A DNA stretch of 14,186 nucleotides from an uncultured Opitutia bacterium. Lineage in GTDB: Bacteria; Verrucomicrobiota; Verrucomicrobiia; Opitutales; UBA953. Numbering within the stretch: the first letter of the stretch is position 1; each line of letters begins with the position of its first letter. The notes under the pieces are model-generated. The model did not search any database. It saw only the letters and a program-made list of their open reading frames with translations, and was not told the origin of the DNA. The stretch covers positions 1 through 14,186 of the forward strand of contig CAIRWP010000043.1 of assembly GCA_903882335.1 (NCBI GenBank), given 5' to 3'. Below are positions 5,967-14,186 of this stretch, in pieces. Made by a program: the position numbers and the translations under genes.

Positions 5967-7022
5967 TTACTTCTTCTTGGCGGAACCGCGCAGGTCCATC
6001 CGGGTCGCCGTCTCGGCCGGGACCGGTGCGCCGACCTCATCCACCGGGGAGGTGAACAGGTAGCGCCAGACTTCCTCCTGGAGGGCGTTGCCCTTGGCGT
6101 CCTTGGGGGCGTTCTTGTTCACCTGCACGAAGCCGTGCGCCTTGTTGGCGTCGCCCTTCACGTCGAACTTCGTGATCAGGCGGCGCGAGTGGCCGAAAGG
6201 CGCCTTCACCTCGTCGGTGTTCACGATCGGCCCGAACTTGTTCAGGCCGAGCAGCAGCCAGGAGCGCGGGTAGTGGTCGCCCGCCCAACCGCCGTCGAGG
6301 ACGTGGCTATAGCCGAAGAAACGGTTTGCCGGCGTCGCCGCGGGTAGGCCCTGCCAGTTGTCGAGCTGGTCGCGCGGTCCGCAGAACATCACCACGCGGG
6401 CGACCTTCTGGGCGATGGCGAAACGCGCGGAGGACGTCGCGCCATGCGAGGCTCCAGAGACGACGACCTTCTCCCAGTCGAGGCCCAGGCCGTCCTTGGC
6501 GAGGAACTGCTCCCAGCGACCCTGCGGGTGGGTCTTGGCGAGGTGCTTCACGAACTGGAAGGCGCGCTCCTTCATGCTGTCGGGCGCGGGGATGTCGATG
6601 GCCTTGCTGGCGTCGACGCCGGTGGTCGCCTCGAGGCGGATGTTGCCGAGGTGCTGGGGGTCGTCGGCCGGCTCGGTGTTGAGCTTGCCGAACCATTCGC
6701 GCGCGTAGGCCACCTCGATGTGGTGGAGGCCGTAGCCGTTGACCTTGTCGGCCAGCGGCTGGCTGTAGCCCATGAGCCAGATGACGAGTTGTCCGCGGGG
6801 CGCGACGCGCGTGTCGACGTTCGCGTGCTGCACGTCCTGCGGCTTACCGTCCTTCTCGAGCACGAAGCCCACCTCGGGGTGGGACTTGCACCGCGGGTCG
6901 ATCTCGCTGGCGCGCGCGGTCAGGTGGTACGCTTGCGGCTTGGGGTCGGCGAACTTCGGCGCCGCGTCGGCGGCGAAGGTGACGACGGCCAGGAGGAGGG
7001 GCAGGCTCGGGAGGAGGCGCAT
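5967..7022 (-). CDS. Secreted alpha/beta-hydrolase (BPSS1187-like)
   Basis: A 351-residue protein with a Sec signal peptide: basic MR, hydrophobic 3-16, Ala-rich cleavage region around residue 20. Within the hydrolase core a strand and nucleophile elbow 'VVVSGASHGA' gives G190-A-S192-H-G, the GxSxG serine. 'VVMFCGPRDQLDNW' (210-223) supplies an acidic candidate, Asp218, and 'KAHGF' His296 is a candidate triad histidine. The 'WLMGYSQPLADKVNGYGLHHIEVAY' region (82-106) resembles the BPSS1187 group of uncharacterised hydrolases. Residue 66 of the longer open frame is chosen as start (ATG at 7022) because it begins the signal peptide. The substrate is unknown, probably an ester acted on in the periplasm or outside. 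The upstream gap contains a CGGTTG tandem array. Confidence 0.82.
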   Translation of the reverse strand: MRLLPSLPLLLAVVTFAADAAPKFADPKPQAYHLTARASEIDPRCKSHPEVGFVLEKDGKPQDVQHANVDTRVAPRGQLVIWLMGYSQPLADKVNGYGLHHIEVAYAREWFGKLNTEPADDPQHLGNIRLEATTGVDASKAIDIPAPDSMKERAFQFVKHLAKTHPQGRWEQFLAKDGLGLDWEKVVVSGASHGATSSARFAIAQKVARVVMFCGPRDQLDNWQGLPAATPANRFFGYSHVLDGGWAGDHYPRSWLLLGLNKFGPIVNTDEVKAPFGHSRRLITKFDVKGDANKAHGFVQVNKNAPKDAKGNALQEEVWRYLFTSPVDEVGAPVPAETATRMDLRGSAKKK

Positions 7023-7115
7023 GGGGATGCGCCCTTGATGCACGCCGCTTGCGGAGGAGCAATGCGATTTGCGGGGTAGGGTCAGGACGGATACAAGGTT
7101 CGAAGTTCGACGTCC

Positions 7116-7147
7116 CCAACCGCCAACCGCCAACCGCTGACCGCCAA
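7116..7147 (-). repeat. Tandem 7-bp repeat (CGGTTGG core) in intergenic gap
   Basis: On the plus strand CCAACCG occurs three times in perfect tandem (7116-7136), followed by one variant copy (CTGACCG) and a partial copy. Read in the gene direction this is CGGTTGG repeated, starting about 7 nt after the stop of the gene ending at 7154. Immediately beyond lies a TTCGAAGTTCGACGTC stretch (7099-7114) with nested palindromes. Confidence 0.8.
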
Positions 7148-7153
7148 TACTTC

Positions 7154-7993
7154 CTACTTGGGCAGACGCGCGTCGATCGAGTCGAGGGCTTCCTCGACCG
7201 TCTCCTTCGGCGCCCATTGGTGGCCGCCGCGGAACTCGAACAATTCCATCCGGTCACCGAAGAGCCGCTTCATGCGCGGCCCCTCCGCGTAGTTCGGATC
7301 CTTCTCGCCGAAGGTGGCGGCGAGGGCGGGTGCCTTGATCCCCGCCACCGGCGAGGCGCCGTTGGGGCCGATCGGCGCGTAGCCGGCGGCCTGGAACAGC
7401 AAGCCGCCGAACCCGGGGCGCAGGCCGACGAAGACCGAGCAAGCCCGGGCCCCGCCCGACATGCCGGTGGCGACCTTGCGGCCCTCCGCCAGCCGCACCC
7501 GTCGGATCACGTCGTCGTGGGCCGCGATGAAATTACCGACGGTCGGTTCCCAATCGCCGTTGCGCGATTCCTCGAGCATCACGGCGACATAGCCGTGACG
7601 TCGAATCCAGTCCGCCATCGCGCCCATGGTCGCCTTGCCGCCGGGCGCGGCGATGAAGAGCGCCGACCGGGCCTGGGTCGGCGACGACGCGTAGTCCGCC
7701 GGCAGCCAGAGCTGGTAGTGGTAGGGGTCCGTCCCGCGGTAGAGGCAGGTGATGCGGGTCAGGCCGCCCGCGGTCAACGGGGCGTCCGCCGGCGTCGGCC
7801 GAAAGTCATCCGCCGCGCCGGCGCGGGCCGGGACGGACGGGACGACCTTGGCGCCGGTGGTGGCGACGCCGCCCGGCCCGCCGCCGGCCTTCATGGCCTC
7901 GGCCGTCGCGCGGGCCTTCTCGGCGTTGGTCGCGGCGGACGCGTTCCCGGCGACGAACGTCGCGCCGGCCAGCAGCAGAGGGAGGATGCGCAT
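7154..7993 (-). CDS. Secreted alpha/beta-hydrolase (esterase/PHB-depolymerase-like)
   Basis: A 279-residue protein with a signal peptide (MRILPLLLAGATFVAG, predicted cleavage after the Ala-Ser-Ala at 18-20), then a low-complexity Ala/Gly linker to about residue 65. The hydrolase domain shows 'QLWLPADY' (94-101), an oxyanion-side 'FIAAPGG' (113-119), the nucleophile elbow 'ATGMSGGARA' with Ser179, 'ATFGEKDPNY' with Asp232 and 'FRGGHQWAP' with His258, a complete Ser-Asp-His triad in the expected order. It is likely a periplasmic or extracellular esterase; the polymer-depolymerase-like layout is an inference. It lies 13 bp after the membrane-anchored gene, so the two are probably one operon. Confidence 0.83.
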   Translation of the reverse strand: MRILPLLLAGATFVAGNASAATNAEKARATAEAMKAGGGPGGVATTGAKVVPSVPARAGAADDFRPTPADAPLTAGGLTRITCLYRGTDPYHYQLWLPADYASSPTQARSALFIAAPGGKATMGAMADWIRRHGYVAVMLEESRNGDWEPTVGNFIAAHDDVIRRVRLAEGRKVATGMSGGARACSVFVGLRPGFGGLLFQAAGYAPIGPNGASPVAGIKAPALAATFGEKDPNYAEGPRMKRLFGDRMELFEFRGGHQWAPKETVEEALDSIDARLPK

Positions 7994-8006
7994 GCGCCTG
8001 CGGCCC

Positions 8007-8612
8007 TCAGCGCTTGCGGTGGCGCTTGATGGCCCGTTCCTCGATCTTGGCCTTGGTCCGGAGCACGATCATCGCGATCGAGATGATGGCGAAGCCCGCG
8101 AAGAGGAGCTTGCTGACGGTGAAGGCGTTGAACCCCGGCGCCGTCTCGAGCGTCTGCTCGTCCATGTCGGCGACGAGCGGTTCAGGTTCGGTCGGCGGGG
8201 CGACCGGCGCGGCGGCGGCGACCGGCGGCGGGGCGGAGGATTTTAGGAAGGGATAGTAGGCGCCCTCGAACTTCGCGGCGCCTTCGAAGGCGCCCTCGTA
8301 GGCGAGCTTCTCGCCGACGGCGTGACCGGTCCCCCGGATGATCGCCGGCACCGGTACGGGCGCGTCGAGCACCAGCACGAGCTCGAAGCCGGCGTTTTCG
8401 CGGTCGGAGCGGATGACCTGGACGCGGACCACCTTGGCGCCAGGCGACGGGGTCGCCGCCGCGACCGGCGTGGCGACGTTCGGGTCGGGGTTGCGCTTGC
8501 GGACGTCGGCCTTGAGGGCCTCGAGGTCGTCGAGGTCCTTCTGGCTGGTCGTGGGCTCCGCCCCGAGCAGGCCGAGGGCCAGCAGGCAAGGGAGGAGGCG
8601 GACCGGACGCAT
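8007..8612 (-). CDS. Membrane-anchored protein of unknown function
   Basis: A 201-residue protein that I cannot assign. It has a signal-like N-terminus (residues 1-18), a charged helical stretch (22-41), a Pro/Ala-rich spacer (44-60) and a compact beta-like middle part (60-122). A second Pro/Ala-rich linker follows (126-145), then an acidic patch, one clear transmembrane helix (about 167-184) and a strongly basic C-terminal tail (185-201). By the positive-inside rule the tail is cytoplasmic and the middle domain periplasmic. The longer open frame upstream lacks signal-peptide logic, and the ATG at 8612 begins the hydrophobic leader. A promoter-like TTGCGC/TAATCG pair sits directly before it. 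It is the first gene of the hydrolase cluster. Confidence 0.72.
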   Translation of the reverse strand: MRPVRLLPCLLALGLLGAEPTTSQKDLDDLEALKADVRKRNPDPNVATPVAAATPSPGAKVVRVQVIRSDRENAGFELVLVLDAPVPVPAIIRGTGHAVGEKLAYEGAFEGAAKFEGAYYPFLKSSAPPPVAAAAPVAPPTEPEPLVADMDEQTLETAPGFNAFTVSKLLFAGFAIISIAMIVLRTKAKIEERAIKRHRKR

Positions 8613-8617
8613 CCGGC

Positions 8618-8647
8618 CGATTAAGGAGCCTCGCGCACCGGGCGCAA
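8618..8647 (-). promoter_or_regulatory. Candidate promoter of the membrane-anchored protein gene (leaderless)
   Basis: On the minus strand TTGCGC (8647-8642), an 18-nt spacer and TAATCG (8623-8618), then 5 nt to the ATG at 8612. Shifting the -10 by one base gives TTAATC with a 17-nt spacer and 6 nt to the ATG. It is back-to-back with the promoter candidate of the divergent ABC ATPase gene. Confidence 0.4.
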
Positions 8648-8670
8648 GCATCGGCCGTCGGCTTTGCGGC

Positions 8671-8700
8671 TTGGAAGCGGCGGGGGCTTCCGTCCATGCT
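8671..8700 (+). promoter_or_regulatory. Candidate promoter of the ABC ATPase gene (leaderless)
   Basis: TTGGAA (8671-8676), an 18-nt spacer and CATGCT (8695-8700), then 6 nt to the GTG at 8707. The -10 is imperfect, but the geometry equals that of the lipoprotein promoter candidate at 1804-1833. Confidence 0.33.
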
Positions 8701-8706
8701 GGCCGG

Positions 8707-9504
8707 GTGCCGGCCACCTCCGTCCCCGTCCTCTCCGTCCAGCGCCTCCGCATCGCCCGCGAGGCCAAGGTCATCCTGCGGGGGCTCGATTGGCGCGTCG
8801 AGCCCGGCCAGCACTGGGTCATCCTCGGCCCGAACGGCTCCGGCAAGTCCTCGCTGCTCGCCGCGCTCACCGGTTACTTCGCGCCGACCTCCGGCTCGTT
8901 GGCCGTGCTCGGCGAGACCTTCGGCCGCAGCGACTGGCGCGAGCTGCGTCGCCGCATCGGGCTCGTGGGTCCCTCGGTCGCCGCGATGATCCAGCCCGCC
9001 GAACCGGCACTCTTCGTCGTGGCCGGGGGCGTCGACGGTCTCGTCAACCTCTGGCGTCGTCCCCGTCCCGCCACGCTCGCCCGCGCGCGCCGGCTGTTGC
9101 GGCTCCTGAAGGTCGGCAGCCTCGCGGCGCGCCCCTGGGGGCATCTGTCGCAGGGCGAACGCCAGCGGGTGCTCATCGCCCGCGCGCTGGCCTCGGACCC
9201 GGCGCTGCTGATCCTCGACGAATCCTGCGCTGGCCTCGATCCGGTCGCGCGCGCCGAGTTCCTCGCCTTGGTGCGGCGCCTGCCGAAGCTCACGCCCGGC
9301 CTCGCCATCGTCTTCGTCACGCACCACGTCGAGGAGATCCTGCCGGTCTTCACGCACGCGCTGCTGCTGCGGAACGGCGCCGCGCTCGCCGCCGGCCCGA
9401 TGGCCGACGTCCTGAAGCCGGCCGCCTTGTCGAAGCTGTTCGGCCGCCAGGTGCGGCTCGCCAAGGGGCGGGGCGGCTGGTCGCTCGCCGTCGCGGGGAA
9501 ATAG
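8707..9504 (+). CDS. ABC transporter ATP-binding protein, ModF-like
   Basis: A 265-residue nucleotide-binding subunit with Walker A 'GPNGSGKSS' (41-49), signature 'LSQGERQR' (147-154), Walker B 'LLILDE' (167-172) and the switch histidine H206 in 'VTHHVEE'. After the first beta domain the sequence reads 'RRIGLVGPSVAAMIQ' (83-97). The usual Gln directly after the strand is missing and Q97 may replace it, as in the ModF/COG1119 group. I choose the GTG at 8707. The frame is open for 123 codons upstream, but that stretch overlaps the divergent gene and has no domain. No permease gene lies next to it, so it may serve a distant transporter or a non-transport role. It is probably co-expressed with the FAD oxidoreductase 70 bp downstream. 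Confidence 0.88.
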   Translation: MPATSVPVLSVQRLRIAREAKVILRGLDWRVEPGQHWVILGPNGSGKSSLLAALTGYFAPTSGSLAVLGETFGRSDWRELRRRIGLVGPSVAAMIQPAEPALFVVAGGVDGLVNLWRRPRPATLARARRLLRLLKVGSLAARPWGHLSQGERQRVLIARALASDPALLILDESCAGLDPVARAEFLALVRRLPKLTPGLAIVFVTHHVEEILPVFTHALLLRNGAALAAGPMADVLKPAALSKLFGRQVRLAKGRGGWSLAVAGK

Positions 9505-9574
9505 GCGGCGGGGCGGTTTGACCGCTTTCGACTTCCCCTTAACCCCTGCTTCATCCTACTTCCTCCTTCCCGCA

Positions 9575-11065
9575 ATGCCTTCGCCGTTCGATAACCTCCT
9601 TCCTCGTTACGACGCCGTGGTCATCGGCGCCGGCCTCGGGGGGATGACGGCCGCGAACAACCTCGCGAAGTTCGGCCGGAAGGTGCTGCTCCTGGAGCAC
9701 CATTACCAGCTCGGCGGACTCGCCACCTACTTCAAGCGCGCCGGCGGGCACGTCTTCGACATCTCGCTGCACGGGTTCCCGCACGGCATGATCAAGTCCA
9801 CGCGGCGTTACTGGACCAAGGAGATCTCCGACCGCATCCACCAGCTGAAGGACGTCCGCTTCATCAACCCGGACTTCGACGTCCGCACGACCTTCGACCG
9901 CGCCGACTTCACGCGCAACCTCAACGAGCAGTTCAAGCTCTCCGCCGAGACCGTCGAGGCCTTCTTCGCGCACCTGCGGGAGATGAACTACTACGACAAC
10001 GACCCGCGCACCACGCGCCAGCTCTTCGAGCAGTTCTTCCCCGGCCGCCCCGACGTCCAGCGCCTGCTCCTCGAGCCCATCGCCTACGCCAACGGCTCGA
10101 CCCTCGATGACCCGGCCATCACCTTCGGCATCGTCTTCTCGAACTTCATGTCGAAGGGCGTGTTCATCTTCCAGGGCGGCACGGACACGATGATCAACCT
10201 CATGACCGCCGAGATGAAGGCCAACGGGGTCGACATCCGCCGCAACGTGCTCGTCGAGAAGGTCCACGTCGCGAAGGACGCCGCCGGCCGGCGCCGCGTC
10301 GTCGGCGTGAAGCTGCGCGGCACCCGCGAGGGCGAGGAAGTCGAGGTCGCCTGCGCCACCGTCGTCTCCAACGCCAACATCAAGGACACCGTCCTCAAGA
10401 TGGGCGGCGCCGAGGCCTTCGAGGCACCGTTCCTCGAGCAGGCCCGCCAGGTCCGCGTCAACACCTCCTCCTGCCAGGTCTACATGGGCGTGCGCGCAGG
10501 CGAGAGCATCCCGCACATCGGCGACCTCGTCTTCACCTCCGAGGCCCGGCCCTTCTCCAGCCAGGAGCTCGTCGATTTCCACACCACCTCGCGCACCTAT
10601 TCGGTCTACTACCCGGACACCCGGCCGCACACCAAGCAGCCGCACTTCGCGATCGTGACCTCGGTCAACCAGAAGTTCGAGGACTGGGCCGGGCTCGGCG
10701 AGGCCGACTACGCCGCGCACAAGGCCCGCGTCATCGAGGAATCCTTCCGCGGGCTCGAGAAGTTCATCCCGGACATCCGGTCCAAGGTCGACCACGCCGA
10801 GGCCGCGACGCCGCGCACCGTCCAGCGTTACGTCCGCCACGTCGGCGGCACGTCGTTCGGCACGAAGTTCGAAGGCCTCAAGGTCTCGATGGCCCTCCCT
10901 GAGCAGGTCGGCGGCTTCTACCATGCCGGCAGCGTCGGCATCATCATGTCCGGCTGGCTGGGTACCATCAACTACGGCGTCATCGTCTCCGCCAAGGCCG
11001 ATGCCTACCTGCGCGATCCCGCCGCCGGCCCGCTGGGCGAGGCCGCGGCGAGCGCCGGGGTCTGA
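9575..11065 (+). CDS. FAD-dependent oxidoreductase, carotenoid desaturase/isomerase-like
   Basis: A 496-residue flavoprotein. The N-terminal dinucleotide-binding motif is 'VVIGAGLGGMTAANNLA' (15-31), with the ribose-binding Glu41 in 'LLLEHHYQLGG'. The C-terminal FAD-contact region 'GFYHAGSVGIIMSGWLGTINYG' lies at about residues 447-468. The overall plan matches the phytoene desaturase/CrtISO/retinol-saturase superfamily, which desaturates, isomerises or reduces polyene chains. No phytoene synthase or other carotenoid gene is in the window, so the substrate is unproven. The ATG at 9575 is preferred over a TTG at 9518 because the shorter form begins just ahead of the Rossmann strand. Its stop is followed after 6 nt by a CGGTTG tandem array. 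Confidence 0.87.
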   Translation: MPSPFDNLLPRYDAVVIGAGLGGMTAANNLAKFGRKVLLLEHHYQLGGLATYFKRAGGHVFDISLHGFPHGMIKSTRRYWTKEISDRIHQLKDVRFINPDFDVRTTFDRADFTRNLNEQFKLSAETVEAFFAHLREMNYYDNDPRTTRQLFEQFFPGRPDVQRLLLEPIAYANGSTLDDPAITFGIVFSNFMSKGVFIFQGGTDTMINLMTAEMKANGVDIRRNVLVEKVHVAKDAAGRRRVVGVKLRGTREGEEVEVACATVVSNANIKDTVLKMGGAEAFEAPFLEQARQVRVNTSSCQVYMGVRAGESIPHIGDLVFTSEARPFSSQELVDFHTTSRTYSVYYPDTRPHTKQPHFAIVTSVNQKFEDWAGLGEADYAAHKARVIEESFRGLEKFIPDIRSKVDHAEAATPRTVQRYVRHVGGTSFGTKFEGLKVSMALPEQVGGFYHAGSVGIIMSGWLGTINYGVIVSAKADAYLRDPAAGPLGEAAASAGV

Positions 11066-11071
11066 GGGCAG

Positions 11072-11095
11072 ATCGGTTGATCGGTTGAACGGTTG
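11072..11095 (+). repeat. Tandem 8-bp repeat (CGGTTG core) after the FAD oxidoreductase
   Basis: Units ATCGGTTG, ATCGGTTG and AACGGTTG run in tandem, starting 6 nt after the stop codon. They are followed by the palindrome GGCCCGTGGGCC (11095-11106). The core CGGTTG is the same as in the array at 7116-7147, and both read in the direction of the upstream gene. Confidence 0.75.
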
Positions 11096-11174
11096 GCCCG
11101 TGGGCCGGAGAAAGATACCCCGCTGCCATTCCTCTTTTGCGTCTTTCTTGTAACGGCCCTGGTATTTCGTCGGC

Positions 11175-11201
11175 TTGACGGTCCGTGAGATTCGGTAAGT
11201 C
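11175..11201 (+). promoter_or_regulatory. Candidate promoter of the YqhA-like gene
   Basis: TTGACG (11175-11180) is a 5-of-6 match to the -35 consensus. TAAGTC (11196-11201) is a possible -10 at a short 15-nt spacing, ending 7 nt before the ATG at 11209. The close position again suggests a leaderless message. Confidence 0.35.
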
Positions 11202-11208
11202 TCCCGGC

Positions 11209-11769
11209 ATGGCCAACGAAAAGCAGTCCCTTGCCAAGAAGCTCGAGCACGGTCTCGAGTACTTCATCTTCGCCAGCCGCTGGGTGCAGGCCCCGATCTA
11301 CGTGGCGCTGATCCTGGCGGCCATCGCCTATGCCTGGAAGAGCGTCCAGGAACTGCTGCACCTCCTCACCGGCTTCGCGGCGGCCACGGAGAGTTCCATC
11401 ATGGTCGGCATCCTCTCCCTGGTCGATATCTCGATGGTCGCCAACCTCGTCAACATGGTCGTCGTCGGCGGCTACGTGACCTTCGTCTCGCGCATCGATT
11501 TCGGCGACAACGGCGACCGCCCCGACTGGCTCGACCACATCAACGCCAACACGCTCAAGGTGAAGCTGGCCGGCAGCCTGGCGAGCATCTCCGCCATCCA
11601 TCTGCTCAAGAGCTTCATCGCCATCACCGAGACCGTCGGCACGACCGCGGCGATGTCGGCCAACCAGGAGAAGGTGATCCTGTGGCAGGCGATCATCCAC
11701 GGGGTCTTCCTCGCCTCGATGATCCTCTTCGCCTGGGGCGAGAAGATGCAGCGCACCGAAGCCCACTGA
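11209..11769 (+). CDS. YqhA/UPF0114-family integral membrane protein
   Basis: A 186-residue protein with four hydrophobic segments: about 28-44, 63-93 (with 'SLVDISMVANLV'), 117-140 and 157-176. The family fingerprint is clear: 'ASRWVQAPIYV' (22-32), 'LSLVDISMVANLVNMVVVGGYVTFVSRID' around 69-97, and 'LAGSLASISAIHLLKSF' (120-136), all aligning with E. coli YqhA. The family is inner-membrane and of unknown function. A GTG 8 codons upstream is possible, but the ATG at 11209 fits the family start and the promoter geometry. No obvious terminator follows in the plus direction; the next gene is convergent. Confidence 0.9.
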   Translation: MANEKQSLAKKLEHGLEYFIFASRWVQAPIYVALILAAIAYAWKSVQELLHLLTGFAAATESSIMVGILSLVDISMVANLVNMVVVGGYVTFVSRIDFGDNGDRPDWLDHINANTLKVKLAGSLASISAIHLLKSFIAITETVGTTAAMSANQEKVILWQAIIHGVFLASMILFAWGEKMQRTEAH

Positions 11770-11938
11770 GCCTTTGGCGCGGCGGGACCTCTCCGCCATC
11801 GCAGGCGCTCACGCGGCCACCTTCCGTTCGCAGTAGGTGCCTGAAGCCGTCGACGATGGCCTCCTTGTCCGGCGGCCAGAGTTTGGCCAGCGGGTCGCCG
11901 GCGGTTTTAAAAATAACATCGCCTCTCGCTTGACGGGT

Positions 11939-11968
11939 AAAAAGACGGGCTCCCCGGTCGGGGAGCCC
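11939..11968 (-). terminator. Terminator of the membrane pyrophosphatase gene
   Basis: A perfect 9-bp stem, GGGCTCCCC/GGGGAGCCC, with a 4-nt loop (11947-11968). On the minus strand it is followed by GTCTTTTT. It lies 25 nt after the stop codon. Confidence 0.9.
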
Positions 11969-11993
11969 TGGGGGGCGCCGGCCGGGGGGCCGG

Positions 11994-14186
<2,193 letters not shown>

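Noticed and set aside
7116..7147. Possible CRISPR array or direct-repeat cluster
   Set aside because: The units are only 7 bp and contiguous with no spacers, and no cas genes are present.
8338..8706. 123-codon N-terminal extension of the ABC ATPase frame
   Set aside because: It overlaps the opposite-strand gene and the divergent promoter region, carries no domain, and the GTG at 8707 gives a normal ABC ATPase length.
8182..9357. Antisense open frame of 391 codons across the divergent promoter and ABC ATPase
   Set aside because: It spans the start regions of two real divergent genes and lacks any domain.
9551..10924. Long antisense open frame of 457 codons opposite the FAD oxidoreductase
   Set aside because: Composition is Val/Asp/Leu/Gly-rich without domains, as expected from the reverse frame of GC-rich coding DNA; the plus strand encodes a clear flavoprotein.

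Overview
This is a GC-rich, gene-dense chromosomal segment from a Gram-negative bacterium. The likeliest source is the phylum Verrucomicrobiota (Opitutae-like). I infer this from the mix of a divergent membrane pyrophosphatase, an FmdB-like small protein, secreted alpha/beta hydrolases with Sec signals, a lipoprotein, and start codons that mostly lack Shine-Dalgarno sequences. No transposase, integrase, CRISPR array or phage gene is visible. The region looks like core chromosome with two blocks of translation genes.

Layout. 18-1311 (minus strand): a degenerate RluA-type pseudouridine synthase homologue, ribosomal protein S20 (rpsT) with a strong terminator, and tRNA-Tyr(GUA). 1441-4226 (plus strand): a DCC-family thiol protein, a small lipoprotein, two tightly coupled OppB/OppC-type ABC permeases and a cysteine-poor FmdB-like protein. 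4260-5906 (minus strand): trmD and rplS overlap by 4 bp and end at a strong bidirectional terminator. rpsP lies downstream as a separate unit, and no rimM is seen. 5967-8612 (minus strand): three genes for exported products, namely a membrane-anchored protein with a proline/alanine-rich linker and two secreted alpha/beta hydrolases. 8707-11769 (plus strand): a ModF-like stand-alone ABC ATPase, a carotenoid-desaturase-like FAD oxidoreductase and a YqhA/UPF0114 membrane protein. 11939-14186 (minus strand): a proton-pumping membrane pyrophosphatase that runs off the right edge, followed by its terminator.

How the genes work together. The ribosomal and tRNA genes form housekeeping islands (translation and tRNA m1G37 modification). 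The pyrophosphatase conserves energy from pyrophosphate. The OppBC permeases would import oligopeptides or similar solutes, but their ATPases and binding protein are not in the window. The hydrolase cluster points to periplasmic or extracellular ester hydrolysis.

Main points for a second look: (i) several transcription-unit starts carry a TTG-rich -35 and a TA-rich -10 placed only 5-7 nt before the start codon, which suggests leaderless mRNAs; (ii) short tandem arrays with a shared CGGTTG core sit 5-7 nt after two stop codons, both reading in the direction of transcription; (iii) the pseudouridine synthase homologue has lost the catalytic aspartate motif; (iv) the trmD operon has a rearranged order; (v) the pyrophosphatase resembles the divergent, K+-independent H+-pumping group. 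No clearly new multi-gene system is evident.
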